From Glaesserella parasuis (GTDB taxonomy: Bacteria; Pseudomonadota; Gammaproteobacteria; Enterobacterales; Pasteurellaceae): a stretch of 64,000 nucleotides of DNA. The notes under the pieces were generated by a model. The model saw only the letters and a program-made list of their open reading frames with translations, did no database searches and was not told the DNA's origin. A program made the translations under genes and the position numbers. Below are positions 45,401 to 53,492 of the stretch, piece after piece. Location: contig NZ_MUXW01000001.1 of the NCBI RefSeq assembly GCF_002015085.1, positions 1 through 64,000 on the forward strand, read 5' to 3'. How positions within the stretch are numbered: the stretch's first letter is position 1; every line of letters begins with the position of its first letter.

Positions 45401-46917
45401 ACAAGTTCATAGGCTTTATCAAACTGGCTTTTCGCCATATCGGACACTGATAAACGCTGTTCAAGCTCAAACACCTTGTCGGTGATTTCGTCAGCTTGAG
45501 CCACAAATTCAGCGTGATAATCTTCGACATTGTGTAAATCTAAATTAGCCAGTCCGCTGATCTGTTTCGCTTTTTCTAACGCATTTACCGCTTGCTGATA
45601 TTGCAATGCTCGAGTTTGCTGTGCGTCCAACGCCTGTTGATAATCCGCCATTTGAGAACGCAATTCTTCAACTTGATCTTCGGCTTCTGTTGCACGAGCT
45701 TGAGCCATCTCTTGACGTTCCGCCACTTCTTCCAACGCCATTTGTTGTTCTTCTAGGCGTTCATTTAGCTCTGCAACATCATCTTGATAACGTTCCACTT
45801 TTTCTTGATGACGAACCGCATTCATCACTAAATTGAGATGATCGGAAGCACTATTGTACTCGGCTTCAAGACTACTTTCGCCCTGTTCCAGATCTTGCAT
45901 TTCACGGCTAAATTCAACCAAACGTTGCTGTTCAAGGGTTAATTTAGATTTAGACTGATACCACTCTTGACGCTTTTCAATCGCCTGTTGCACATTGCCA
46001 CGGCGTTCGTTGGCGTGTCGCATATAGTCTGCCGACACATAATTAGTGGACTCGGTAATCAGCTTTTTGAACATATCCCGATCTGACTGCGTAACCTTGA
46101 TTGCCTCAAGGGTCATACGGTTTTCACGCAATGCCGACTCCATATCCTGAAAGGCTTGGCGAACGCCAGTATTTTCAGGCAAAAGATAATCACGCAAAGA
46201 TTTGGTAATAACGCTAGAAATACCGCCGTAAAGGGAAGCCTCAATCAACTTATAGAACTTGCTACGGTCGCCTGATGTGCGTAAACGTTTTGGAATAACG
46301 CCAAGATCAAAGAGAAAACTATGATAATCAGTAATCGAATGGTACTGTTTAAATTGCACCTCACTACCATCAAATTTCTCTTTTAGATCATTTAACGCCA
46401 GCACTCGTGCATTTTTCTCACCAACCTGCTCAGTTAAAATAGAGATAACCGATTGATTTTCATTGATATTTTGTAATGAAAACGAACGAATATCGACTTT
46501 CTTATCACGCCCTGCGATCTGCTGTAAACGCACACCACTAATCACACGTTGTCCACGGGAATTTTCGCTTTCCAACACCGCATAACAAACGCCTGCTTTC
46601 AATTTACCGTACAACCCTTTATCACGAGAGCTAGAAGTTGAACCTGCTTCGGTGGTATTACGGAAGTTAAGCAAGGTGAGATCAGGAATTAACGCCGTCA
46701 CAAACCCAGCCATCGTGGTCGATTTACCCGCCCCGTTACCGCCTGAAAGGGTCGTTACCAGTTCGTCCAAGTCAAAGGTTCGAGCAAAAAAACCGTTCCA
46801 GTTGATTAAGGTTAGGGAACGGAATTTGCCACGCACAACAGCATCTTGGCGTTCATTTCGGATAACAGCCGGGGAAATTTGTTCATTATTTTGCAATGTG
46901 AAATCCGTGTTTTCCAT
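42436..46917 (-). CDS. mukB: Chromosome partition protein MukB (SMC-like condensin ATPase)
   Basis: SMC-like ATPase that organises and segregates the chromosome with MukE and MukF. The 1493 residues: head part with Walker A GGNGAGKS (59-66), long coiled coils, a hinge around residues 650-780, and the C-terminal head with signature LSTGEAIGTG and Walker B LLFLDEA. About 27 N-terminal residues precede the RGKFRSLTLINWNGFF block that begins the E. coli protein; similar extensions exist in Haemophilus. The ATG shares one base with the zeta-toxin gene stop (TGATG), so translation depends on that gene being translated. Confidence 0.97.
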   Translation of the reverse strand: MENTDFTLQNNEQISPAVIRNERQDAVVRGKFRSLTLINWNGFFARTFDLDELVTTLSGGNGAGKSTTMAGFVTALIPDLTLLNFRNTTEAGSTSSSRDKGLYGKLKAGVCYAVLESENSRGQRVISGVRLQQIAGRDKKVDIRSFSLQNINENQSVISILTEQVGEKNARVLALNDLKEKFDGSEVQFKQYHSITDYHSFLFDLGVIPKRLRTSGDRSKFYKLIEASLYGGISSVITKSLRDYLLPENTGVRQAFQDMESALRENRMTLEAIKVTQSDRDMFKKLITESTNYVSADYMRHANERRGNVQQAIEKRQEWYQSKSKLTLEQQRLVEFSREMQDLEQGESSLEAEYNSASDHLNLVMNAVRHQEKVERYQDDVAELNERLEEQQMALEEVAERQEMAQARATEAEDQVEELRSQMADYQQALDAQQTRALQYQQAVNALEKAKQISGLANLDLHNVEDYHAEFVAQADEITDKVFELEQRLSVSDMAKSQFDKAYELVCKIAGETDRLQADSVARELLSAYPSQKAHAQQAVALRQKLTELEQRLHQQHNAERLLAEFNQKAQAELEDAEDLESYYEEQQARLEDLEAELAEFVEVRSTQRQQREQLNQQYQQLAQTAPAWHTAQSALARLQEQCGETFDSSQAVMQFMQNTLSREREATLERDELARREQLLDEQISRLSQPDGAEDIRLNQLAEKFGGVLISELYEDVSIEDAPYFSALYGDARHAIVVRDLEAVKAQLQQLDDCPENLYLIEGDPNAFDDNVFKSEELGDGVVVQLSDRQWRYSKFSEFAVFGRASREKQLEKVKAERDETTEKHAERAFDVQKCQRLYQHLSQFVGTHLALAFQPDPEAAMQEIAQKRVEIERELNQASGTEQQLRHQLENSKAQLQLLNKVLPQLNILADETLQDRVEECREQLLEAQEDEQFIRQFGNALAQLEPIAVALKSDPTQFEQLQADYKRSVEQQKLQQQKVFALADVMNRRLHFSYQETVGAEGSALNEQLRQRLDNAQREREQAREQLRQATAQFSEYNQVLTSLRSAFDAKNQMLQELLQEMDEYGIRNDDGAEERARIRRDELQQRLSQHRMRKSYIDKQVAVIQAEMDNLNKAVRKAERDYHTQREIVVQAKVSWCLVLKLSRNSDVEKRLNRRELAYQSAEELRSISDKALGALRTAVADNEYLRDSLRASEDSRKPENKVAFFILVYQHLRERIRQDIIKTDDPIDAIEQMEIELSRLTNELTSREKKLAISSESVANILRKTIQREQNRILQLNQGLQNIAFGQVKGVRLVVNIRDTHAILLNALSNDREQHSDLFENQKLSFSEALAMLYKRVNPHIELGQRTPQTIGEELLDYRNYLDLEVETFRGADGWMRAESSALSTGEAIGTGMSILLMVVQSWEEESRRMRAKDILPARLLFLDEAARLDATSINTLFELCERLDMQLLIAAPENISPERGTTYKLVRKITNNQEYVHVVGLKGFGRV

Positions 46918-47624
46918 CAGGATTTTTCCTCTGTTCGATTTAATTCTGTATTAATAATGGTCGCAAGTTGCGTAATTGATGTCGTATTAAGATCAAAGAG
47001 TTTTGACGTTCGAGAATAAACTTCAAAATAATCAGGCTTTCCTTCTCTTAAAACTCGTTCCGCATTTAAAGCAAGCTGTGCAACGACAACATCAAAATGC
47101 TCTCTTGGTACATACCGAGGCTGAATACCGCTACGTTGTTGTTCTTCTGCTCGCTTTAATGTACTTAGCCAACTGACCTCTTTTGGGCAAGTACAAATCA
47201 ACACGGCGGTTTTATAGCCTTGCTGCTTAAATAAATTTAGTTCATTTAATGGAATATCGGCGGTACGAAAAGTGCCTTCAATTAACACATTAAAACGGTG
47301 CTTAATCGCCTCGTTGCGAATACGCTGTACCATTTTCCCAGTAAATTCAGCCGTATATTTTGCTGCTTCTTTTCCATATTTTTGGTAAATTTCGTGATAT
47401 TGTTGATGATAGGGGCGAAATTCATCTCCATTGATAATCAATAAATCAAAATTTAACCGCTTACTCATTTCAAGCGTACCAAAAGATTTTCCAGCACCAG
47501 GCTGCCTACCTAGAAGAATGACAATAGGCTCTTTCTGGGGTGTAGTGTGATTTTCTGCCATTAAATTTGCCCAAATTTTGGCAAACTTACTTCCTACATC
47601 TGCATTAACATCATAATCTTGCAT
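46917..47624 (-). CDS. Zeta-toxin family kinase, inserted in the muk operon
   Basis: The 235-residue protein has the zeta/PezT fold: Walker A GRQPGAGKS (39-47), INGDEFRPYH with catalytic Asp67, Arg70 and His73, the IEGTFR motif (115-120), and lid residues Arg158 and Arg170. Zeta toxins phosphorylate UDP-N-acetylglucosamine and so poison cell-wall synthesis; some relatives have other targets. All key residues seem intact. It lies 9 bp after the 73-residue gene and overlaps the mukB start by one base. Confidence 0.88.
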   Translation of the reverse strand: MQDYDVNADVGSKFAKIWANLMAENHTTPQKEPIVILLGRQPGAGKSFGTLEMSKRLNFDLLIINGDEFRPYHQQYHEIYQKYGKEAAKYTAEFTGKMVQRIRNEAIKHRFNVLIEGTFRTADIPLNELNLFKQQGYKTAVLICTCPKEVSWLSTLKRAEEQQRSGIQPRYVPREHFDVVVAQLALNAERVLREGKPDYFEVYSRTSKLFDLNTTSITQLATIINTELNRTEEKS

Positions 47625-47633
47625 AAGATCGCC

Positions 47634-47855
47634 CTAGATCAATGGCAAATAATGATATTTATCGCTAATTTGCTTTACCTGCGTTGAAAGCAGTTGAAAA
47701 TCGAGTGCATCTGGTTCTGAGCGATAAATTTCACTTCTCAATCGGCTTAAATAAATTTGGTCATCATTTAAAGGCAATTCCAGACGTTTACTCAAATCAG
47801 CCTGTGCCGTTGCGATTAACTCGATCAAGACATCTTTTTGCATTAAGGTACACAT
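47634..47855 (-). CDS. Small protein, candidate antitoxin for the zeta-like kinase
   Basis: A 73-residue protein (MCTLMQKDVLIELIATAQAD...), predicted mostly helical, acidic, with no helix-turn-helix. The ATG directly follows the mukE stop (TAGATG) with GAGGAAGAG as ribosome site. By position, size and helical nature it resembles the short epsilon-like partners of zeta toxins; function is inferred from context only. A second in-frame Met at residue 5 could also serve as start. Confidence 0.65.
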   Translation of the reverse strand: MCTLMQKDVLIELIATAQADLSKRLELPLNDDQIYLSRLRSEIYRSEPDALDFQLLSTQVKQISDKYHYLPLI

Positions 47856-48569
47856 CTACTCTTCCTCACCATTCAATTCTTCTTCATTTGCAAATTCTTC
47901 GTCAAAACTGACCGCTTGTTCTTTAATAGCGGTAGGGTTTGTCGCCTCACCATCACGAATTAAACGAAGTTGAGCTTCACGAGGATCGTCCCCTGTTCTC
48001 ACATCTGCGCCAAAACGGAACACAGACTCCGAAATCACAAATTTTTTGCTGTTTTGATCGCCAACACGAGTAATCATACCCAAACGCCCTAAACGGCGTA
48101 ATGCACCGCCCACTTTCTCAGCTAACTTCGCTTTGTCTAAATCTGATCCTGTTGAACGTGGATTGATTGCTTTAAGCAACTTGGTTTCGTCCGCCAAATT
48201 AAGCAACTCATCGTACACTTCGTCATAGTGGAAAATCCCTTGCTGTGCAAGGCGTTCTGGACTGAGATAGAGATAACACAACACTTTTCCTACCAACATT
48301 TCCATTTCAGACATCGCCGAACGAGCAATCAAGGTACTTGCCTTAGGTCGAAGATAGAAAAAGCCTTCAGGCGCACGAATAAGCTCGACGTGATAACGGC
48401 GATAAAACTGTTCAAGCTCGCTTTGGTAATCCATCAAAAAAGCGTGTTCATCAAGGGCTTCTAAACTAATATGTCGCCCAGCTCTTAATTGACTGTCAAG
48501 TTGCGGAAAAATCGGGTTAGCAATCGCTTCAGCCAATTTGGTTGAGATAAGTTCTTGGGTGTTTGTCAT
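47856..48569 (-). CDS. mukE: Chromosome partition protein MukE
   Basis: Winged-helix (kite) protein that bridges MukF and MukB. The 237 residues match the E. coli length (234). Recognisable blocks: IANPIFPQLDSQLRAGRHI, LMDYQSELEQFYRRYHVELI, SEMEMLVGKVLCYLYLSPERL and a very acidic C-terminus. Lies 46 bp downstream of mukF. The conserved order would put mukB next; here two genes intervene. Confidence 0.95.
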   Translation of the reverse strand: MTNTQELISTKLAEAIANPIFPQLDSQLRAGRHISLEALDEHAFLMDYQSELEQFYRRYHVELIRAPEGFFYLRPKASTLIARSAMSEMEMLVGKVLCYLYLSPERLAQQGIFHYDEVYDELLNLADETKLLKAINPRSTGSDLDKAKLAEKVGGALRRLGRLGMITRVGDQNSKKFVISESVFRFGADVRTGDDPREAQLRLIRDGEATNPTAIKEQAVSFDEEFANEEELNGEEE

Positions 48570-48615
48570 TGTCGTTCTCTATTTTTGTAAAACTTTAATT
48601 AAAACTGACCGCTTG

Positions 48616-49947
48616 TTATTTATTGTATTGGTCAATCACATTCGCCTGTACTTCTGCGCCTTTATCATTAATCGACTGCCATTCTGGGTAAATCGCTTGG
48701 CTGTCTTGGCTTGCCATACCGAGTTTAACGGCTTGATCGACAATAATTCGTGCCACATCAAAATGGCGAGAAAGCGGGTACATTGCCAACTGTTCACGCA
48801 AAATCGCACCGAGATCAATCGGCTTGCCTTGTTCACGGAATGGGGCGAGATGGGCTTGCATTGTCGCAATAATCTGCTCCTGCACTTGGGTGAGGGACTC
48901 ATATTCTAGCTCAGTCGGTAGCTCGCCTACGGCTTCCGCTTCATTTAATTCGGTTTCATCATCACGCAGATCCATCAAAGGATCTGCTTTGGCAATGTAA
49001 AGTTGCCACGGGCTTTCAAAATAATCTTGAATAGACTGGCGTAAACGTTGCCCAAAAACACGATTTTTATCCATATCAATGGCGGTACGGATAAATTTAT
49101 GGACGTGGCGGTCATAGCCGATCCAAAGGTCAATTGCCTGCTGTCCCCAACTGATAATACGGTCAAGTTTATTCTGCAAATTCACAATCAACTGATCGAC
49201 AAAATCCAAATCATCACGCCCAATCAAGCAACTTTGAATACGCAATAATTGGGATTGCAACTTATCCCCTGACGCATTTAATACATCTTGTAGCTCACGC
49301 AAATTCCCCGAAGTTTCGTCTAACAATTGCTGACAAGTCGCAATAGCTTCGTGCCAATTTTGGCTTAACAACATTGCAATACGTTCACGGATCTGCTGTT
49401 GATTTTCGTCCATCATACGCTGGGAAAGATCAATGCTGTCAAAAATTTCTGCAACCGAGAATTTTAATGGCGCAAACACTTGATTACGCCAGAAACGTTC
49501 ATCACCGCCTTCTTCTGCTGCATTAGACGCACGCTGAATTTCATCGGCAACAATAGAAAGTTGGATCGATAGACGTAAAGTCGAAAATTCACGTTGGCGA
49601 ATATAATATTCAGATACGCCTACACCAAGTGGTGTTAAGCGATAAATCGCCAAACCTTCGGTAAATTCGCTCGAAAAACGGTTTAAAAAACGTTGTCTGA
49701 CAAGATCGTTGATTGCATTATTCGCGCGCTGTGTTTGTGTTGCTTCAGACTGCTCAAAGGCATTTGAAACATGACGGAAAATATCTTGTAAATCGCTTTC
49801 AAGCAATTCACCGTCAGTGCGTTCGTTATTATACAGGGCTATCGCCAATAAAAATGCCAAGCGGTCGGAAGAAAGGGAAAGCGAAAATTCTCGCTCTTTT
49901 GTCCATAAAATCAGTTCTGGGATCGTTTGTGCTAATTCGTGTTGCAT
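48616..49947 (-). CDS. mukF: Chromosome partition protein MukF (kleisin)
   Basis: Kleisin that closes the MukB ring. The 443 residues match E. coli MukF (440). N-terminal winged-helix dimerisation domain (ETIPELILWTKEREFSLSL, then RLAFLLAIALYN), helical middle and C-terminal winged helix contacting the MukB cap. First gene of the muk operon. smtA, which precedes mukF in E. coli, is absent; a rimK-like gene lies downstream of the terminator-like dyad on the other side. Confidence 0.95.
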   Translation of the reverse strand: MQHELAQTIPELILWTKEREFSLSLSSDRLAFLLAIALYNNERTDGELLESDLQDIFRHVSNAFEQSEATQTQRANNAINDLVRQRFLNRFSSEFTEGLAIYRLTPLGVGVSEYYIRQREFSTLRLSIQLSIVADEIQRASNAAEEGGDERFWRNQVFAPLKFSVAEIFDSIDLSQRMMDENQQQIRERIAMLLSQNWHEAIATCQQLLDETSGNLRELQDVLNASGDKLQSQLLRIQSCLIGRDDLDFVDQLIVNLQNKLDRIISWGQQAIDLWIGYDRHVHKFIRTAIDMDKNRVFGQRLRQSIQDYFESPWQLYIAKADPLMDLRDDETELNEAEAVGELPTELEYESLTQVQEQIIATMQAHLAPFREQGKPIDLGAILREQLAMYPLSRHFDVARIIVDQAVKLGMASQDSQAIYPEWQSINDKGAEVQANVIDQYNK

Positions 49948-50013
49948 AGGCGATATTATTTAAATATAAAAATAGGCATTATTGTACCTTAATCAGAGCA
50001 GAATGGAAAAGAC

Positions 50014-50055
50014 AAGCGGTGAGATTTGTACAATTTATTACAGTTCTCACCGCTT
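50014..50055. terminator. Inverted uptake-signal dyad after rimK-like gene
   Basis: AAGCGGTGAGA pairs with TCTCACCGCTT across a 20-base loop. The left arm is part of an exact ACAAGCGGT uptake core. It lies just past the rimK-like stop and before the muk promoter region. Confidence 0.65.
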
Positions 50056-50072
50056 ATAGGCTATTAACTAAA

Positions 50073-50978
50073 TTATCTCAATAAATATTGGATCATTAAA
50101 TCTGCAATATCCACTTTAGTCACCTGCTCAATCATTTCAAGCCCAGGGCTTGCATTGACTTCTAACACCATTATGCCTTGTTGAGAACGGATAAGATCGA
50201 CACCTGCCACATCTAAGCCGATAGCTTTTGCTGCTTGAACTGCGATTTTTTGTTCTGCATCAGACAGTTGAATGGCTTGGGCGGTGCCACCTCTGTGAAT
50301 ATTGGCTCTAAACTCACCGCTTGCACCAGTGCGTTCCATTGTTGCAACAACTTGCTCACCAATTACAAAAGCTCGAATATCTTGCCCTTTAGCCTCTGCA
50401 ATAAAGGTTTGTAAGAGGCTTGGTACTTTGGCACTTTTTAATGTTTCAAGTAAACTCAAGGCACTGCTATAGCTTTCTGCCAACATTACGCCTACGCCTT
50501 GAGAGCCTGACAGTGTTTTAATAACCGCTGGCAAGCCTGATTGACTTAAACCTTCAGCAACGCTGTAAAGCTCTCCCATTAATAGCGTATCAGGTACTGG
50601 AATGCCACAGGCGGCAAGTCGCTGTAGGCTTTGCCATTTGTCACGAGCGAGTGCAAAAGCTGAAGATGAATTTAAAATGGGTATCTGTTTTTGTTCAAAA
50701 TGCCGTAATACATTACAGCCTATTTCTGTGCTAGTTGTACCAAATCGAGGCAAGATACCTGCATATTCCCCGATTTTTTCGGGTTTTGCTCGAGTTTTGT
50801 CGTAGCTTTCCCCAGTTTGATAATAAAGCTCGAACCGCTCTTGCTGCAGTTGTAGCAAGAAGCGGTTTGGATCGAGAATATCCAGTTGGTAGCCATTCTG
50901 TTCTGCCGCTTGTTTAAGTCTTTGACAACTATATAAACGAGGATCACAACAGAGAATTAATAATTTTTTAGCATTCAT
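50073..50978 (-). CDS. rimK: RimK-type ATP-grasp ligase (ribosomal protein S6 modification-like)
   Basis: RimK adds glutamates to the C-terminus of ribosomal protein bS6. The 301 residues match E. coli RimK (300). Features: LPRFGTTSTEIGCNVLRHFE, the ATP-grasp glycine-rich loop LSGSQGVGVMLAE, DIRAFVIGEQVVATMER, and the Mg-binding VLEVNASPGLEMIE. The stop-start overlap with the AhpD-like gene upstream (shared base at 50978) indicates coupling. Other ATP-grasp ligases look alike, so the substrate is an inference. Confidence 0.9.
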   Translation of the reverse strand: MNAKKLLILCCDPRLYSCQRLKQAAEQNGYQLDILDPNRFLLQLQQERFELYYQTGESYDKTRAKPEKIGEYAGILPRFGTTSTEIGCNVLRHFEQKQIPILNSSSAFALARDKWQSLQRLAACGIPVPDTLLMGELYSVAEGLSQSGLPAVIKTLSGSQGVGVMLAESYSSALSLLETLKSAKVPSLLQTFIAEAKGQDIRAFVIGEQVVATMERTGASGEFRANIHRGGTAQAIQLSDAEQKIAVQAAKAIGLDVAGVDLIRSQQGIMVLEVNASPGLEMIEQVTKVDIADLMIQYLLR

Positions 50979-51520
50979 TATGCGTAAGGCTGTAACTCAG
51001 GGTTAATTGGTGTGTCTGCGAGGTTGTTTGCATAATTACACAAACTAGCTAGACTAACACCAAGTACCACATCTAGGGCGTTTTGTTGGGTGTAACCTAC
51101 AGCAAAAAATTCATTAAGTAGCGTTTCGCCAACTTTGCCTTTAGTGTTGATAACAGCGAGCGTAAAGCGTGCAAGGGTATCTAATTTGTTATCTTGAATT
51201 GGCGTAGCTTTGCGTAATGCTTGCAGTAATTCGTCAGGCATTTTGATCTGTTTAATGGAAATTGCGGTATGCCCTGCTACGCAGAAACCACAACCATTTG
51301 CGACCGCTGCGGTAATTTGTACAACTTCTCTCTCTGTTGGCGTTAAGCTGGTGCGTTGGTTAATTGCCCCGACGGTGCGATAAGTTTCTAATGCGGTAGG
51401 TGCATTTGCTAATACTCCGATTAGGTTAGGAATGAAGCCGTTATTATTTTTAACCGCTTGTAATGCTTCTTTTGCTGCTTCAGGTGCAGTGTCGATAGTA
51501 TGAATTTGAAATTTAGACAT
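50978..51520 (-). CDS. AhpD-like / carboxymuconolactone decarboxylase family protein
   Basis: A 180-residue helical protein with the alkylhydroperoxidase core: Cys77-Gly-Phe-Cys80 and His84 in ANGCGFCVAGHTA. This CxxC-x3-H triad takes part in thiol redox or peroxide reduction in the family. No partner ahpC or regulator is adjacent. ATG follows AGAGGTTC. Coupled to the rimK-like gene downstream. Substrate unknown. Confidence 0.9.
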   Translation of the reverse strand: MSKFQIHTIDTAPEAAKEALQAVKNNNGFIPNLIGVLANAPTALETYRTVGAINQRTSLTPTEREVVQITAAVANGCGFCVAGHTAISIKQIKMPDELLQALRKATPIQDNKLDTLARFTLAVINTKGKVGETLLNEFFAVGYTQQNALDVVLGVSLASLCNYANNLADTPINPELQPYA

Positions 51521-51641
51521 AGTGAACCTCTGTAATAAAAAATAAAATCTGTCAAAAATTTGCGATTAATCTACCGCTTGTAAAATGTTTTTTAATTGTA
51601 TGAGATAGTCTATTACCCCCTTGGAATTACCCCCCCAAAAT

Positions 51642-51662
51642 AGCCCTGAGTGTCAGGGCTAA
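51642..51662 (-). terminator. mtgA terminator
   Basis: TAGCCCTGA...TCAGGGCTA is a 9-bp stem with a 3-base loop, directly after mtgA on the minus strand, followed by TTTTGG. Confidence 0.85.
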
Positions 51663-51665
51663 TAG

Positions 51666-52436
51666 CTACAATTTTTCTAAATAATTTATTCCGCCAAGAT
51701 TATTAACCTGTCGAATAATCCACTGTTGCCGAGCTCGCATTGTTTGGCTTGGCATTTTAACCCGATAAATCATCGGATTTGGCAAAGAGGCTGCTAATAA
51801 GGAAGCCTCGTGTAAACTAAGCTGGCTTGCTGATTTCTTAAAATAATGTTTAGCTGCCGTTTCTACACCAAAGATGCCATCGCCAAATTCAGCAATATTG
51901 AGATAGACTTCTAACACTCGCTGTTTATCCCAAAGTAATTCCACTAAAAAGGTCAAAGGCACTTCGATCCCTTTTCTTAGCCAACTTGTTCCGTGCCATA
52001 AGTAAAGGTTCTTTACCGTTTGCTGAGAAATAGTGGAAGCACCGCGAGGTTTCTTTTGAGATTTACTATTTCGCTTAATTGCTGCTTCAATCGCATCAAA
52101 ATCAATCCCAAAATGAATTGGAAATTTTTGATCTTCCCCAGCAATAACCGACATTTGCATTTGCCACGAAATACGATCAAGACTAACCCACTGATATTGA
52201 ATTTTATATAAGTCCCCTTGTATTAGGTGTTCCACTTTTTTCTGTAGCATATAAGCTGAAAAAGGCACGGGAATTACTGAAAATATCAATGTTAAAGAAA
52301 CATAGAAAGTTGTGACTGCCACACCAATACGACTAACGCCAAACCAAAGCCAACTTTTTAAAGATAGCATCTGTTTGGGAATAAAAAAGCGGAAAATAGA
52401 TTGTAGCAAGGATTTTTGCTTAGGTTTTGGTGCCAT
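51666..52436 (-). CDS. mtgA: Monofunctional biosynthetic peptidoglycan transglycosylase
   Basis: Polymerises lipid II into glycan strands at the inner membrane. The 256 residues have an N-terminal anchor helix (about 30-55), then the GT51 domain with the catalytic motif AGEDQKFPIHFGID and RGASTISQQTVKNLYLW. It overlaps the trpR gene upstream by 17 bp, so the two are co-transcribed; this trpR-mtgA order is also seen in H. influenzae-type genomes. Confidence 0.95.
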   Translation of the reverse strand: MAPKPKQKSLLQSIFRFFIPKQMLSLKSWLWFGVSRIGVAVTTFYVSLTLIFSVIPVPFSAYMLQKKVEHLIQGDLYKIQYQWVSLDRISWQMQMSVIAGEDQKFPIHFGIDFDAIEAAIKRNSKSQKKPRGASTISQQTVKNLYLWHGTSWLRKGIEVPLTFLVELLWDKQRVLEVYLNIAEFGDGIFGVETAAKHYFKKSASQLSLHEASLLAASLPNPMIYRVKMPSQTMRARQQWIIRQVNNLGGINYLEKL

Positions 52437-52731
52437 TCAGTTTTGTATCTATCCACTTTAAAATATCTGGCTCAACAGTTTTTAACATATTTGAACCCCG
52501 TGTAATAGTCGCCGCACTAGTATTCAATTGCTGTTGGATTTCACGCTGAGAAATTTGATTTTCGAGCAATGCGCGTACAATTTGCACTCGCAATCCCAAC
52601 GAAGTTCGTTCGTCTGTTGTCAATAACATCGACAATAATGCATCTGTTTTATCTTCTGCTACCGCTTGTTTTAAAAGGTCAACAAATTGTTGCCATTCTT
52701 TTGGATCACGTTGTTGATAAAGGGTTCTCAT
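52420..52731 (-). CDS. trpR: Trp operon repressor
   Basis: Tryptophan-activated DNA-binding repressor of trp biosynthesis genes. The 103 residues show the six-helix TrpR pattern, with TDERTSLGLRVQIVRALLENQISQREIQQQLNTSAATITRGSN covering the helix-turn-helix. It is slightly short at the N-terminus compared with E. coli (108). Palindromic GTACT half sites (about 52748-52760) lie just upstream and could be an autoregulatory operator, but spacing is off the consensus. Confidence 0.95.
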   Translation of the reverse strand: MRTLYQQRDPKEWQQFVDLLKQAVAEDKTDALLSMLLTTDERTSLGLRVQIVRALLENQISQREIQQQLNTSAATITRGSNMLKTVEPDILKWIDTKLNGTKT

Positions 52732-52759
52732 ACTTACTTATCCTGTTAGTACAATAGTA

Positions 52760-52783
52760 CGGTAAGATCTGCAAATCTTACCG
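52760..52783 (-). terminator. lolA terminator hairpin
   Basis: CGGTAAGAT and ATCTTACCG pair across a short loop, about 20 bp past the lolA stop on the minus strand. No strong U-tract follows. Confidence 0.5.
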
Positions 52784-52801
52784 CTTTACTCTTTGTTATG
52801 C

Positions 52802-53431
52802 TTATTTTTTACCACGTTGATCGTCTAATTCAGCCCCTTTTGGCATACTAAAACTAAACAGACTTTCAGATAAATGAGCCGTTGAAATGTTGCGTAATAC
52901 ATAGAGATTACTTTGCCCGTCACGTTCAATAGTGCTAAAACCTTTGACTAAGCCACTTGCATCAATACGAATATCAAATTGTTTGATCGCACTTTTTTTC
53001 GATTTTGGTTTTAATACAAAATTATCTACATTTTGTGTGACATCATATTGATCCCAATGGCTTTTATCATTGCTTGTTAAAAGTACAAATGGTGTGTTGC
53101 TCACAGCATCTTTAACCCAATTTGCCGTTACCTGAGATACAAAAGGATCGTAAAACCACAAAGTTTTGCCATCAGATACAATTAAATTTTCTTGAGGACT
53201 TTGGGTGTCCATACGAAATAAGTTCGGACGTTTAACTTGAAACTTCCCTTGCCCTTTTTGAATTTCCTTTCCTTTACTTGAACGAACGGTCTGTTCAAAA
53301 TCTGCACTGTATTGCATTGCTTTATCTAAACGTTGTTGTAACTCTGCTACAGCTTGAGCATCAGCAAAAGCAAAGCCATTTAATGAGAGAAATGCTAAAC
53401 CTAGCAACGATTTTTTTAACAAATTTTTCAT
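52802..53431 (-). CDS. lolA: Outer-membrane lipoprotein carrier protein LolA
   Basis: Periplasmic chaperone carrying lipoproteins from LolCDE to LolB. The 209 residues include a signal peptide ending FAFA (about residue 23), then the LolA fold: QQRLDKAMQYSADFEQTV, GQGKFQVKRPNLFRMDT, WFYDPFVSQVT and the C-terminal FSMPKGAELDDQ. RBS AGGGAAATC precedes ATG. trpR follows downstream after the hairpin. Confidence 0.96.
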   Translation of the reverse strand: MKNLLKKSLLGLAFLSLNGFAFADAQAVAELQQRLDKAMQYSADFEQTVRSSKGKEIQKGQGKFQVKRPNLFRMDTQSPQENLIVSDGKTLWFYDPFVSQVTANWVKDAVSNTPFVLLTSNDKSHWDQYDVTQNVDNFVLKPKSKKSAIKQFDIRIDASGLVKGFSTIERDGQSNLYVLRNISTAHLSESLFSFSMPKGAELDDQRGKK

Positions 53432-53492
53432 TGATTTCCCTTTAAATATCTATAGAAAAGTGTCTATTTGACAGCAAAGCCATAAAAAGTTC

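Noticed and set aside
42536..46954. Many plus-strand open frames opposite mukB
   Set aside because: They are shadows of the mukB codon pattern, lack ribosome sites and resemble no protein family.
52748..52783. trp operator in front of trpR
   Set aside because: GTACT half sites are present but in direct rather than inverted arrangement and with wrong spacing; kept only as a remark under trpR.
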